Numbered from the stretch's first letter, positions 49,604 through 62,534 are shown. The stretch is DNA of 64,000 nucleotides from Henricia sp. BOLD:AAB3569 (GCA_037783545.1 JBBELK010000504.1:930001-994000); one strand, 5' to 3'. Made by a program: numbers and translations. The notes: generated from the letters alone by a model not told the origin.

Positions 49604-49901
49604 CTGGAGGACAACAAAATGGTTGAATCAATTTTAATGGTATTTAGGGAATATCAGAGAAATGTGCGTGCAGAGACCAAAAGCTCTGTGTGTAGAGTTC
49701 CCCACTGCTAACATTTATCATTTCTTCCTCCGAAAATGGAGTTGAATCTGAATGAAATCACGAGTGGAATTCCAAATCGGAATGGAATTCCCAAGTTGAA
49801 TCAGAAACAACCCTAAAAATAGTTAGAATCATCCAAGCCTAGTTTTTACTGGGAAACAATAAACTCGATCCTTTGAGGATAATATGAAATAAAGATACCA
49901 G

Positions 49902-50040
49902 GGTCCTATTTCATAAAGCCCACTTAGAAACATTCCTAAGTAAACATTCTTAACTCATGTTTCTAAAGATAGGAACAATTATATTTTATTGTTTCTAAAT
50001 CCACTTAAGAATGTTTTTAACTTTTATGAAAAAGGACCCA
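49902..50040. mobile_element. ~140-bp fold-back element
   Basis: GGGTCCTATTTCATAAAGCCCACTTAG and inverse-like CCACTTAAGAATG...TTATGAAAAAGGACCC, with TTTCTAAAG motifs in both arms. Confidence 0.7.
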
Positions 50041-50442
50041 GGGCCCAATTTCATGAAGTTATCTAGCAGAAAATAATTAACATAGGACAACTGTGCTTAG
50101 CCAAATAAGTTTTGAGCAATAATCTCATGTCAGTTTTATTGTTTTTGAGCAGTACTCTGCCAATTTTTGTCAAACTTTTGCTGAGCATTATTATCTGCAA
50201 AACAGCTTTTGACACATGCATCTTTGTTCCAGAGCACAATGTAAAGTTTAAAATTTGTTCATGCGTTAGTTTCATTAAACTTTCTTACTTATTTAGCATT
50301 TCGGAAATGAAATGTTAGGTTTTGATGCCCTTTTCAGAAACAGATGCAAAGTTTGGGGGTTATAGATAATGCTGTCACACTCAAAGACCGACATGTTTAA
50401 AAATTGTGTTCATGCATAGAAGCTGACAAATTTAATTGATAC

Positions 50443-50597
50443 AATAGAGCCTTTGCACGGTTGCCATGACAGGGGCAGTCACATTGTCACCGTGTGTCAT
50501 GCATGAGTAGGTGCTTTGTGGTTCTATTGTTACATCATTTAAATAAGAAAATCAGCCCCCTGTCATGGCCGCCGGTGCAGAAGCTCTATTGGGGGTT
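50443..50597. mobile_element. ~155-bp fold-back element, uninterrupted relative of 6597-7100
   Basis: CAATAGAGCCTTTGCACGGTTGCCATGACAGGGG and CCCCTGTCATGGCCGCCGGTGCAGAAGCTCTATTG are the arms. It contains an intact CATCATTTAAATAAG where the other copy is split at TTAA. Confidence 0.85.
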
Positions 50598-51827
50598 TAT
50601 GGGTCAAGGAATAACACCAAGTGGCTGGAAACTGCTTGAACCTAACTGTTCACGGATGTGTACTGTTAAACTACTTGAAAGGTAAAATATTAAATTTGGT
50701 AAACTTATGGAAGTATTTGAAATTCAGGTGTTCTAGGGATAGTCAAACATACATTCTACTTTTCTTGACAAAAAAAGCTTTATGCACCAAGACTTTACAT
50801 ATATGTGTGTAATAATTTATTTTTTACTGTTTTATCAATGTTTTCAAATCCTGTGTATGCTTTAAACTGCCTATAATCACTAAAAAATAATCACTTATTC
50901 ATATTTCTTGAAAAGAAAGATTTAAAAAAAAAACGGGCTGTTTGGCACAAGTCACCAAATGTACTGAACACATAAAAATCAGCTGCAGCGAAAACAAAAA
51001 GGCCATTACACTGTCCAATCACGTGAGTGACATTGTTAAGTTCAAGTACAACAATAGAAAGTGCCAGAGGGTTGTTCAGGAAGAAAGGAGAGAAAATCGA
51101 AATTTCCCACTTCCCTAACACCCTGCGCCAACCACGCTTTGACACGGTTTTGTGACCCTGGACTAAACCATTGTGATGTTCGAGCGGGCACAAAAGCTCA
51201 TAATTTCACGCAGGCTAAATCCATTTAGCAGTGAGGCCAAACAGTTATTTGTGGACGTGAAATACATTTATATCTCGCTGTACAAATATTGACAACCAAA
51301 ACTAAACAGGTACTCTATAGCCCAGGTATTGAAAAGAAGAGTACCACCTTTTTGAAAGTGGTACAGTCCTATTGTCTATGTATAAAAGACTACACTGTTG
51401 GTTTCACAAATAATTAGATTAAAAACCACAACAAATTAAATTGACATCTGAAGACCTAAACAATGCCTGTAAAAAATAATGTGAACATGAAAATTGGTAC
51501 ACATGCAGTGTTTCTGTGTGCTCAAAATACAAGACTGCACCCCTATTCTCAAGTGGTACATGCTCCAGGGAAATGAGGAAGGAAAGGATCCGGAACAGAA
51601 ATAATCTCGCCTGTCAGATATTTATAGATTTTAGACAAATTTCAGTTGTTTATTTTTGTAGTAACACAGAAAACAGCAGTGGGAACTGATATATCTGCTG
51701 TTCTTTGGGAATTGTACAACTGCACTGCTCACCATTACCATGCCATTACCTATGACACAATATTGCAGTACTTGTATATTGCTACAAAAGTAATATATTA
51801 ATTGCTAAGGGAATATGTGCGGCCAGG
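50598..51827. other. No gene recognised
   Basis: Upstream of the PPP1R21 exon on the minus strand, so probably intron. A 100-codon minus-strand open frame (51193-50891) has no family I recognise and no clear splice sites. Confidence 0.4.
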
Positions 51828-51902
51828 GGCCAATTTCATAAAGCTGTTTAGCAAAAAAATTTGCTTAGTCAAAAATTTGTTTGCCTTATAAAATTGGCCC
51901 CA
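51828..51902. mobile_element. 75-bp fold-back (GGGGCCAATTTCAT family)
   Basis: GGGGCCAATTTCATAAAGC and TTATAAAATTGGCCCC termini. A small relative of 33609-33856. Confidence 0.8.
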
Positions 51903-51966
51903 GGACATGATTGCCCCAAGGCGAGGGTGACGTGTCCAGACGTAAGCACTAGAAATGTTTACTTTA

Positions 51967-52212
51967 GGGTCTTTCTATAAATTAGGGGTCCAATGTTGGT
52001 GTCCCCCGTTACATTTTACATCTTGTTTTTGTAAATTCAGGACACATTCTTTAAATACTTTCCATCTCAAAGAGTGAGTACATAAAGTACATTTCATACA
52101 AAATGGTTTAAAAGCCATTTTAATGATTTTTGTACGAAAAATAACACATATCAGGTGTAACGGGGGACACCAAATGTCACACTTTTGGACCCCTAATTTA
52201 TAGAAAGACCCT
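51967..52212. mobile_element. 246-bp fold-back element
   Basis: GGGTCTTTCTATAAATTAGGGGTCC and GGACCCCTAATTTATAGAAAGACCC are perfect arms, followed by GGTGTCCCCCGTTACA and inverse. A diverged left end may recur at 63028. Confidence 0.9.
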
Positions 52213-53099
52213 TTAGTTATTGGTTTGCGTTCTATCTTTTTCTGCAATCCCAGTCAGCAAACATTCAGATGCAAGTTTAACACTCAAATTCAAAAATATA
52301 TATATTTTTTATAAGCATACTATGTGAGCCGATGCAGAATATCAATTTTTCCCTGATTTTTTGTTTTTTGATATGTTTAAAAAGTGATATCGATATCAAT
52401 ATACAAAATTAAATCAATATATCAAAAAAATATTGAAACACTTTGACGGAGCTAACTTTCTGCAAATTAAACTTTTTTTGGGGAAAATTTACCGAGATGA
52501 TGGGTACCTTTCTCATTTTAAGTCCAATGCGGACAACTTTTTCCTCTCAGTAACTTTTCCTGAGTCCAGCGGTTACTTTTCCCGGCAAACTTTTCCCGGC
52601 CAACTTTTCCCGAGACGAAAAGTCCAATGCAGACACAGCGAGTCGGTAAAAGCGCTCTGGAAGCGTACGTCTGGGCCGTGAAGAGCCATTTTTCATTTTA
52701 CCATCGTCTTGGTAAAACCTCCCAAAAAATGCAGACATGGCTTAGGATTGTGTAAAGTAGCTTATTTCTACATACATGGTCACTACTGAGAACTTGCACT
52801 TTAGTTGCAGCAAAAGAAGTTCCTGGCCTGTCTACAATAATAGTAGTGTGTACTTTGGTAGAGGACTTGTGCGATGAGACATAAGCCATGCAGTACATGT
52901 AGTTTATCCATGCGGAAGCCACTTTGACCGGAGTATTTAACAGAACCTTGCAAGTGTGATTCTATTTGTGAACACCGTGTTTTTATTGTAAAAAGCCATT
53001 TATCATTTATATTTGTTGAATAGAGATGCCACGCAATATTGCTTCTCACAGAGATAGGAGAGAGAAATGGGGTTGTGCAGAAATGAATTAAGACAGGGA

Positions 53100-54240
53100 A
53101 AAGCCAGGTCATGTTGTTACAGGGGCCCAGCCCCGGGCCGTTACTGCTCTACATCTAGCCACAAGTTCATTCATCCCACGCAAAGAGAGACACCTTATAG
53201 TCACAGTCAATATCTCACAGTCTTACTCTTATTCAACCCCAAGCAAGGGGTCTATGCATTGCGTGTGTACTACGGGTGCATTCACCTCAGCACACGACAA
53301 CGACCCAAGACAGGACAATGCCAGATGAGGTAACTGTCTTCCTCAACCCCGGATTCAGGTTCAAACTGCGAGGCCAGGTGATGACGACCTCTCACGACCT
53401 GTCAGGACAGGGTGGGAAACAGGGTCATCTCAGGGAGATGCCCTGCTACAGCTACACGGTCCGGCCACAATAAATGCTAACAACACCACCGCTGGCAACC
53501 GGTAGTTGTTCAACTCTACTGGTTTAACTCCTTCAACCTAGACTACGACCCTCGGGAGCTGGCAGCGCCATGCATGGCTGATACCAGGCCAAAGCCAGAA
53601 TTTATATACAGAAAAAAAAAGAGAGTGAAAGAGAGAGGGAGCCCGAAAGGTAGTCAAAGTAGGTCAGAGACACTCGTCTTTCAGTGGCCCAAGGGGATGG
53701 CTCGGGAGGCGGGTTTTAGAGACTCTATATACAGGATGAACACTTAAGATTACCTGGCCTCATTTACTGGGGTAGATCCAGTTGCGGCAACGGCACTTTT
53801 TTTTTTTTAGACAGTGACACCGGTTCACCTCATTTTTTTCTTCTCTTCTCTCGTCTCATACCCTGACACAGTTTAGGAAAAAACCAGGGCACAGATCCAT
53901 CCTGTGTAATGCCTGGCCAGTGACCGCGACCGAGTAGGGAGCGCGAGAACCTCACCGGGGCAATGTGATGCGATCCGTCCTAACCCTAGCGGGCATGCTA
54001 CCACTTTTGGCTGAGAATGTAGGACAAGAGCGGTTTGGCTTCGGGTTTGTTACGTACTACCATCGGTTGGTGGTGACTGTCGCATCCCTATTAATGTGCT
54101 GTATTTAATTGAGGTCGGGGTGACTGCAATCCATATGGATGTCGGGGTACCGGGCGGTTTAGAAACGAGAGCAAGTGCTATAGACAGGCGCCACTAGGTC
54201 TCACTCGGATAATGATCCCCAGAAGCATGACGCAATTAAA
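53100..54240. other. GC-richer island of unknown nature
   Basis: Visibly different composition from its surroundings, with purine-rich (53610-53650) and pyrimidine-rich (53790-53860) runs. No open frame of note and no recognised protein. It could be part of a retroelement or LTR, but I found no paired ends. Confidence 0.4.
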
Positions 54241-54688
54241 AAAACACCTGTAGAATTAAAGATGAGGCTTTTATCTCCCATAGTTAACATGCTATCGCTA
54301 TTTCTGGATGCCTGCAACTTAACTATCGATGCTTTCGAATGACGACCAAGCACTTACATGTATGGAATAATTATCCCTACAAATTTGAAATGCACTGTGC
54401 AGTTAAATGGCATTTTTATAGGTCCCTGTAGCTACATTTGCCCCATATATTCCAGTCCCTAGATTTTTAATTTGTTTTCCACTCCAACCCATCTTTCTGC
54501 CTGACTACTTCTCTTTGTGTTCTTCAAAGTGTTGTGTTTTAATGGGCTATTTTTCTGCATGTACTAGTCACTTTGCATTTGAAAAAGACTGCCAGGGTTG
54601 GAACACAAGGTCATTAATTTTTTTTTTCCAATTTTTTTTCAAGATGAAACTGTGACAAGAGGACTGGATGATGGAAAATTCATGATAC

Positions 54689-54690
<2 letters not shown>

Positions 54691-54721
<31 letters not shown>
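54691..54721. repeat. Poly-G tract
   Basis: An unbroken run of about 31 G. Confidence 0.95.
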
Positions 54722-54722
<1 letters not shown>

Positions 54723-54863
54723 ATGAGGTGGCAACTACTAACATGATATAGGCAGAACCATAATTTTCTTGGAGAGGTGAAGAGTGGAGTGGTGGGCTAG
54801 GTTGGGTCAATATAAAGTAGGTCATCTTCTGTATCTTCCAAGATGGCACCTAATGTGGGGACC

Positions 54864-54968
54864 AGGGTTGTAGTCAAGTTTATCACAAGTCTATCACAAG
54901 TCCACAGCCGATGACAAGCCCTGCACAAGCCCGTCACAAGTCCAGTAACAAGCAAAGGATGAACACGC
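54864..54968. repeat. Left half of the ACAAGTC fold-back family
   Basis: Matches 42968-43052 (AGGGTTGTAGTCAAGTTTATCACAAGTC, CAAAGGATGAACAC). The right half is absent. Confidence 0.8.
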
Positions 54969-55039
54969 ATAACAGAATGTAAACGCGGCACTCATTGTAG
55001 TTAACACTGACGCATTCGTATGCTCGAGACCAGTGTAAA

Positions 55040-55370
55040 CACGGTAAAAGAGCTTGTTCGGATTTTTCCAGAAAATGGATTTCGCTATCCATGTGAAGAA
55101 AAAAGCAAATTTGCAATCTCCAATTTGGACATGGAAGCCAATAGGTTGGTGTAATCACTGCACTACTTTATGTAACCAGATAAATTAGTTTGCAAAACAT
55201 AGGTGTTTTTTTTCGACAATATCCTTGAAAACAGAGTAAGGATTGAGAGCATGAAATTTCAGAATGCTAATGAGAAAAGATGATATATGATATGATATCA
55301 AAATCTCAACACCCATGGGAAAAATGGGAGGCTAAAAAATGTGATCTGGATACGCTCCTTTAAATGTAAC
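55040..55370 (+). mobile_element. ~350-bp TTAA-target element, copy 4
   Basis: Shares TTTTTCCAGAAAATGGATTT, CAATCTCCAATTTGGAC and CACCCATGGGAAAAATGGGA with the other copies and ends GCTCCTTTAAATG. Confidence 0.8.
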
Positions 55371-55510
55371 ATCACAACTTAGCTCATGAATATATTCAAA
55401 ATTGCATTAGTATAGACCATTCCCAGGATTCCTACCCCATACATGTTCGCCATTGCTGGGATGCAGCTTTTTCCAGTGCATGGACGCGCACAACGCACTC
55501 TGCACACACA

Positions 55511-55825
55511 CAAATTCACACTGAGCCTTTTTGCGCTAGATTGACACGCGCGTCGCTTTGAGAAAAAAGGGTGTGGAAGGAATTTTGAGTAAAACGATGT
55601 ACTGAAAATCACTGAATTTTGAAAACACTTTCCGTCCAAGCTATTCTGTGAAAGGAATTTGGCGTAAAACAACGCACCAAAACCACAGAACTAGCTTGGA
55701 CATATTGGATGAAAAGGGTTTTCAGTGCATCGTTTCACTCAAAATTTCCTCAACACAGCTTCGTCTCAAAGCGACGCGCGTCACAATTACGCGCACGCGA
55801 AAAGGCTCACTGTGAATTCACCATT
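55511..55825. mobile_element. ~315-bp fold-back element
   Basis: AATTCACACTGAGCCTTTTTGCG / CGCGAAAAGGCTCACTGTGAATT and ACGCGCGTCGCTTTGAG / CTCAAAGCGACGCGCGT are nested inverted arms. Confidence 0.9.
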
Positions 55826-56998
55826 ACAACAAATGTGCTAATTGTTCGAAGTGACGACACAATGAGCATCATTACATATTGCATGTAGTTCATGCACTGG
55901 CCGCGTCCTGGCTACTGGCTATATGGTTGACATGCGGGGAAGGTTTCCATGGTTATGGGAAAGGTCTTTTGAAACTTCGATAAACCCTCAAAACAACCTC
56001 CAAATAATGTTTTTGTGACTAACTGAATGAAGTAGCTGCATAGCATAAAGAATACCATTTCAGGAGCCCTCTAAAGAAACCATCTGCCTCTGTGCTCATG
56101 TAGGCCTACAGAAAGACTACTAGAGAGTATGCCTTACATTAGCTACGTCTATCTCTCAATGCAGCATATTTGTTATCTGAACACACACAGCGAATGAACC
56201 CATTTGCCTAGAGTCCAAAGCCCCACTTTCTGCTGTTTTTGTGTACACTTTCTCTGTGCCATGTACCTATCTCCCAGCTATTATTACAAGAAGCTTTGTT
56301 CAGTCTGGCTGCAGAGTGCCAATGACCCTAGTGTTTGCATACTGTCTTGCCAGGGGGAGTCCGAGTCTGAGCAACCATTCCTCCCACAATAACCCCCCTA
56401 GTGACTGTCTGCTACGGGACCCTGTGTTGGAGAGTGCACTGACACCATGTGCATTTACACTATAGCCTCTTGTTTTTGTTATATTTTTCACCTTTTCAGC
56501 GCAACCTACTGTATTAATCGAATAAAAACACTATTGCATTAATGTATGATTATGACCAAGACGTAATCAGTACATCATTTGCAGAACATACCCAAAATTT
56601 TACTTCACGAGCCGACAAGAAAAACCCGACTGAAAATGTCGATAGCAATGGTACCTGTAACAAACACCACGTGATTTTTCCCGTGTGAAATGGTACTTTG
56701 GTGGGAGAAATTATCAACTGAAGGTGCTTTTTTTTGTTAAATGTCAGCAGCCAACTTTTTTTAACCATTAATTTAAAACACAAAAACCATGCATAGATTT
56801 TTCAGGTTTTCTGAAGTATTACTTCATCTGTGGCTGAAATTTCTACAAGGCAGTTTATCAACATCATTCTTTAGTAATGTAATGCCATTGTTGCTGTTTT
56901 TAAAAGATATCCAATCATGTAATCCGTCTTTATAAAAGTAATTGGGCTTCGAATGGTAAAAGGTCTCTGATGTAGGGTTTTCATCACTTACATCCATG
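55826..56998. other. No gene recognised
   Basis: Two overlapping + strand open frames at 56204-56465 end near a plausible acceptor (ACTGTCTTGCCAG|GGGGAGTCC) followed by ESESEQPFLPQ and a stop. They do not resemble a family I know and were not called as a gene. Confidence 0.35.
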
Positions 56999-57000
56999 CT

Positions 57001-57583
57001 AATAAACCGATCCAGTAAGCTCCGCCCATTTTGGAATTGACCAATCACAGCCCCAGGTTGAGGTAACCAAAAAGTGTATCTCCATTTTGGTTACCAGAGT
57101 CCTCAACATTTTGTGCACAAAGATATGGCAAACTGCAGCACGAGTGACGGAAAAACACAATAAGGCCAGGATCTAGGAGTCTAGCCGGTTTTAAACAGAG
57201 ACTGGCCAGACCTACTTTTAATCAATTCATAAATACCTTTTTGTGTAAATCGATAAAACTCACAAAAATTACATGTAGCTTGTCGTTTTGCCATGTTTTG
57301 TATTCACTTTCCTACACCGCATTCGTATGTGAACTGCTAGCTGTTGTTTTTCTTCGATCCCGCGAGTAACGCTTAAAGCTAGCGTGTTGTACAATGTACG
57401 TGCATGAACACAACCGGATACTTGTCACAGTGCACATTTTGCTTTCGGGAGCGTGCAGTTTCTGTGTACATGTGCGTGTTCCATACGCGCTGACCAGGTC
57501 GCGGGGCGCGGCTGCGAGTCAGGCTCAAAAGTGTTTACGCAATTGCTAAATGGGTGGAGCTTACTGGATCGGTCTATTAACTG
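57001..57583. mobile_element. ~580-bp TIR element
   Basis: AATAAACCGATCCAGTAAGC / GCTTACTGGATCGGTCTATT, extended inward by TCCGCCCATTT / AAATGGGTGGA. Confidence 0.85.
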
Positions 57584-57934
57584 TTCCTCTCCATTTTATA
57601 ATGTATTTTGAAACCTGTTTTGAAGGTGCAATTGGGTATATCTCTGGTCTAGTGGTCCTTTTGGCGACAAAGATAATATTTTCCAACAAATAAATGTGTT
57701 TATCTTTTCTCAAAATACATGTAGAAGAAAGCCTGTACAGTGTCCCAAGCAATGATTCCACCTGCGATATCTATAAAGAAAACTGAAGACGAATTTAAAT
57801 ATAAATGTAAAAGAAACTAGGCCTCTGACTATCATCGTATTTTGGCTTCACATTGTGATGTCTGTGCAGTATAACCATGGAACCAGCCTTAACAGGACAG
57901 TGGCTTTGCATAATTTCTCGAAATTTCTCGAAAG

Positions 57935-58085
57935 CAAGTACACAGTTTTTCATTGTTTTCTCAGGACGTAGATGAGGTACTGAGCTGACTTACATGTTGG
58001 TTTTTATCATACACATCCTTAATCATAATGCCGACTTTTAAGTTTTCCAATCATGTAGGCCTACATGTAATATGTCTTTAAAGGC
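57935..58085 (-). repeat. Dispersed repeat shared with 45300-45425
   Basis: CATTGTTTTCTCAGGACGTAGATGAGGTACTGAGCTGAC is the inverse of GTCAGCTCTGTACCTCATCTACGT and onward at 45378. Both are followed by a CACATCCTTAA-type segment or its inverse. Confidence 0.7.
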
Positions 58086-58154
58086 CCAGTGGATCATTTG
58101 CAATGACCCCAAAAAGTAATCGACGAGTTTACAGGGGAAAAGTTCTGAAAGTAA

Positions 58155-58300
58155 AGATTGAATTAATAGCAACTATCCACTGAAAGGTTTTCGCTCAAAA
58201 TGATATAATTTTACCAGAAAATAATCCGTAAAGATTAAATTATTTAGATCGTTTGCAAACGATTTACTTATTTTTGGTTCGCATCTACGCGGTCCAAAAT
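58155..58300 (-). repeat. Dispersed repeat shared with 36400-36570
   Basis: AAATGATATAATTTTACCAG, AGATCGTTTGCAAACGATTTACTT and AGCAACTATCCA match in inverse. See 36400. Confidence 0.7.
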
Positions 58301-60419
58301 GCATGGGCGCTGTGTACTCCATGTGCGTGTTCCAACGCGATGCATTTTTATGGATCGCGCGCACACGCAGTATGTGCGCCACAGAGTGCATGACGCAAGC
58401 CACATAGTACCCGATCAACTGAATATTTGAAACACCCCGCCAAGACCAGGAAATGCATATGGATTTTCATGGTTTTTTAAAACGTGGTACATTTGACAAA
58501 GCTGTAATTTCTTCGGATGAGTTTGTTGATGTCTTTCTTTTGATTTATAATGGTTTTATTCGCAGAATCGCTCAAAAACAGATCATCTACAGGGCCTTTA
58601 ACTGAAACATCTGCTTCAAACACAGATTCCTTTCAAAACAATTTTGAAACTTGTGTAAATGTGGACGAATGGAGTGTATAATGCCTCTTGCATTTTGCTA
58701 ATGACCAACAGCAGTGTGCATGATGCTGGTGCATTTATAAGCATTTCTACCCGGTCACGCTATTCTGATGTTTTGCATGCAAACCATGCGTGATTTACTG
58801 CCAAGTACATAAACAAAGCAAACATCACGCCTTTCACAAATGACATTCCACCCTGCACAAATGACTATCCGCCTTGCGCATAACGAGCCTTTGCATATAG
58901 ACAGCGCACACTTTGAGAAGGGCCAAGTGCAGTTCAGTGGTGTATCAGTGGCATGCAGGGGTCTGACCCCGAGTTCACCCCTGGGTGACCGCTGGATAAC
59001 TCCTGTAGTGGTTCAGGCGGGGTGTGCTCGCTCAAGTACAAGGTGACAATCAAGGGCAGTGGGATGCAATGGGGGTTCATGCAGAGTATACACACGAGTC
59101 GCCAGCAATGTTTATTAGTTCATGGTTCATTCCGAGTGCAGAGAGGAAATCCTGGTTCAAATTTTGTCCACCACGGCGGCCGACAGCGATTTCAAAATTT
59201 ATGGGGTCCATTTTGAGAGACATTATGTCACAAGCGCGTGCAACATCGGTGATGTTGCTATGCCTTTTTATCGTAGAGTGACTCCTGCCCGAGCTAACAT
59301 TATGAAGTAACAGCCGCAGCGAGATTTATGTGATTCAGTTCCATAATGAACCTTAAGTCCCAGACACACCCAGAGATTAACCAACAGACAGGCAGGCAGA
59401 CGGCTGGATTGTAATGGTGACCATTTGCATTAGCCCGCTGTGGTTAAAAAGCTACATTTATCGCAGATATTACTGCACGATTCACAATCAAATATTTTTG
59501 ACAGTCAGTACTTTGTGTGTTGCCAAGGTTACTGGGTCTAAACTAAAACCAGTGAACAATCCCCTGCACATTAGCAATGGATGTTTCAGATTACCAGTGA
59601 ATGTTTAGACCCAGTTACTATTTTAACTGATGTCACATTTTAGTAGTCTGATGCTTTGGTGCAAGGAATAATATATGCGGACAATCTTTTTTACTATAAT
59701 TTTTTCTTCTACTGTCAACCAATTAGAATACAGGGCCTATGCAGTAGAACATATCTTCCTTACGAGTGTTTTTTTCTTCTTTTTTCGGCCAATATAAAAA
59801 AAACTGATAACAAAACAATTATCAATTTTTAGTGAAACATGTTTTTAATAATTTAAAGTTAATTTGGCACTGAACACGGACAAAACATTACTGTTGTGGA
59901 AATGTAAATGCACACAATATTTGCTATGCAAAATTTCTTGTGCAATGACCAGTCAACTCCAACCGGCATATTTACTTGTGTCCACAGTCAACCATGGGAC
60001 ATTGTGAACAGAGGAACCGAAAGTTAAAATAGCCTTATAACAATATGACAAGAGAACCAAGGCTCCAGGAATAGCAGACATGTTTGTGTTTACTTTCATT
60101 ATAAACACTACACCTGAGGTGTCACAAAGTTTAGGTTTCGCTTTCATTCTGAAAAATAAAAGGTTGTACTCAGAGATATCCAGAATAGAATGGTCGATAT
60201 GTCGCAATGTTGAATTTTGGTTTCGGTTTGACTTTGACTGTTTAATTTCTTGACAGATATTAACAAAATGAATATGAAAGTATTGTTGGTATAGTGATAA
60301 ACAATACTGATTGTTCCACGTTTGTATTTTATTTAATTAATCCAATGGGAGGGGGTTAGGGCACTACTCTTAAACTGCATGTAGAAATACCCTAAGGTTA
60401 CTTGTGGGTTCAAAACCAC
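58300..60419. other. No gene recognised
   Basis: Contains GC-richer DNA at 58840-59310 with overlapping + strand open frames of 62 to 85 codons but no recognised family, and a short inverted pair TACTGGGTCTAAAC / GTTTAGACCCAGTTA (59530-59623). Confidence 0.4.
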
Positions 60420-60984
60420 TTAAAGGGCCTGTGACATGCTAAACAACTTTGTGCCAAATTTTTGCTTCATAATGACGGATTACTTGTTCAGCAAGACATA
60501 CTATTGTTCGTTTGGATGTAAAATCAATAAAAGGTGGCCTTTTTCAACTTTGAAGATTTCATTGCAATAAATCACAGACAGAGGGCGCTGTTTTGAGTGC
60601 ATCACATAAGGAAGACAGAAGGGAAAAGTTAAGAAAAAACATAAGACTTCAAGTTGGACTTGTGGCAAATTGCTGCAGTTTCTACCCCCAGTTGTCATGG
60701 CTTACAGCAGGCAACATGTAAAACAAACTCAAACAGCCATGGATTACAAAAGTTTCAGGAAAATTGAGAAAAAAGTGGAATCTTTTGTGATTTTCCTGTG
60801 TTTGCCTCTTGTGACATCGTGACCTTGGTCATGAATATGCATATTTGCATTAGCATAACAACTAAAAACCTTCATTTTAACCCCCAAAGCAAGCTCCAAA
60901 TAGGATTTTTATGACTTTAATTGAGTAGAGTGGTTTTAAAGCACATATTTCATTGATAAAAATCCTAAATAAGGGGCCCTTTAA
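60420..60984 (-). mobile_element. ~570-bp element with conserved ORF, copy 2
   Basis: Inverse of 45692-46264 with scattered differences. The shared open frame is shortened to 65 codons in this copy. The ends are TTAAAGGGCCTGTGAC and AAGGGGCCCTTTAA. Confidence 0.8.
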
Positions 60985-62309
60985 AATACATCTCCAATGA
61001 GCAAGGCATTTGCAATTTGCATGTAATCCCATGGAGGTAGTAATCCCAATTGCTCTATCCTTTGGATGTGATGTAAAGTCATAGGTCCAGTGTGTTGTGT
61101 AATGTAGTGCTGTATAACCAAGTCCGCAAGTTCGGGTTCAGTTTAGTTCGGGAAAAGTTCAAAAATTTCTTTCCGAGCATTTGTTCGGTTCGGTATTATT
61201 GGCGGTGTGGGTTGAAAGTGATCCGCTAACTTTCTTCATAAAGCATGCATTTTTTAAAAATCTACCTGCTCTTTTATACGGTTTATATGTCGTAATAAAC
61301 AATTGACCCAGGAAACTGAACAGTTTCTGATAGTTGTAAAGCACATTGAGATGTCAGCAGACATGAACCTACTGAGCAACAAAAGAAATGCAAATTTTCA
61401 ATTTAATAAAAATTTCTTTTGCAATCAAGTTGACATCGAAATATTCACATAACATCTTTATTGCGCATAACTGTGTTGAAAATTCCCATTTCAGTCAGAA
61501 AGTGGAGAAAATTTTGTTTCCTTTGTTGTTGGGTATATAAGAAGTATTATTATTATATAAAATGAAGCTTTTGCGGATACCGTGCGTTTCTCATACTGTG
61601 CAGCACAGAGCCCCAATCTGATGCGCGTGCTCGCTGGGCGCACCCAAGAACACGTGTACGTCGTGCATCGAATGAATGGATTGCGCGTGAGTGCAACGCG
61701 CGCAAGACTACAGTAACAAAAAATAACGTGCAACAGTAAAATGCGTATGCAGTTGTAAACGTTGGAAAAGAAATTTAGTTTTTAACACCAAAAACACAAA
61801 AATCTTGTGGAAATCTTCCAAAACAAAGAAGGTATAACGCTTCATTTTATAGAACAATAACAATATTATATGTTTTTTCGGTTCATAAAAATACCAAACT
61901 CGCCTATTATTTGTATGACTCGTGTAGTATATTCTCATATCACCCTTAAAGCCATCCAATATTATATATTTATTCTCAGAACCGTATAGAGTATCAAAGA
62001 TACTGTAGTTGTCATGAAAATACTGAAATTATTATTGTAGAATTTGTTTAGCTCCTAGGAAAAGCATAAATCCGACAACAATGATTCACTTTCCATACTG
62101 TCCATATGCTAACCCCTTTGCCAATTTGGTTCCAATACAATGATATACTGCGATAACACCACCATGTGAACTCCTACACACTGCTTAAGGCAACACTGAA
62201 CTGTACTGGCACTATGGCAGCAGCAAATTTATCCAATAAAGAGCCATTTAGTGTGAAATTATGGGCAGGCTTTGACAGGTTATTACTAATCTGGCATTTG
62301 CATTTCCAG
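60985..62309. other. No gene recognised
   Basis: Includes a SINE body fragment at about 61040-61115 (GGATGTGATGTAAAGTC, GTGTGTTGTGTAATG) and a segment at 61370-61520 resembling 31610-31760 (GAGCAACAAAAG, AAATTTTCA, AGTTGACA, GAAAATTCCCA). Otherwise AT-rich with no coding signal. Confidence 0.4.
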
Positions 62310-62534
62310 ACATCCCTAAACGGCGAAATAGTCTCACCCAATTATCAAGAAGATTATTGGCAAGTCCACTACAAAAGAGGGGTTGTGTACCATCATGTCT
62401 TAGATCAAGAGCTACTTGTCTCCCCCGTGAAGTTCAATGGACAGGCTCACTGCAAGACTGAGCAAATGGAAGGATTTGGAATTGTCTACTCTCATATGGG
62501 GGGAACTAAACGGCAAAAATTGAAAATCAAATGA
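62310..62534 (+). CDS. Possible terminal coding exon, unknown protein
   Basis: An open segment follows the acceptor GCATTTGCATTTCCAG, about 74 codons ending TGA. It reads like real protein: TSLNGEIVSPNYQEDYWQ, then HYKRGVVYHHVLDQELLVSP, and a basic end GGTKRQKLKIK. The open frame continues upstream to 62166 but loses coding character there. I do not recognise the family. It could be the last exon of a + strand gene whose other exons lie elsewhere, possibly within the PPP1R21 region, or a chance frame. Confidence 0.35.
   Translation, partial: TSLNGEIVSPNYQEDYWQVHYKRGVVYHHVLDQELLVSPVKFNGQAHCKTEQMEGFGIVYSHMGGTKRQKLKIK

Noticed and set aside
50891-51193. 100-codon minus-strand frame as a further PPP1R21 exon
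   Set aside because: The sequence does not resemble any part of the PPP1R21 protein as I recall it and lacks matching splice borders.
53730-53790. Minus-strand segment with donor GCCAG|GTAATC as the preceding PPP1R21 exon
   Set aside because: No acceptor upstream of it (a homopolymer run adjoins) and no similarity to the expected coiled coil.
56204-56465. Overlapping + strand frames ending ESESEQPFLPQ
   Set aside because: One plausible acceptor but no recognised domain or partner exon; too weak to call.
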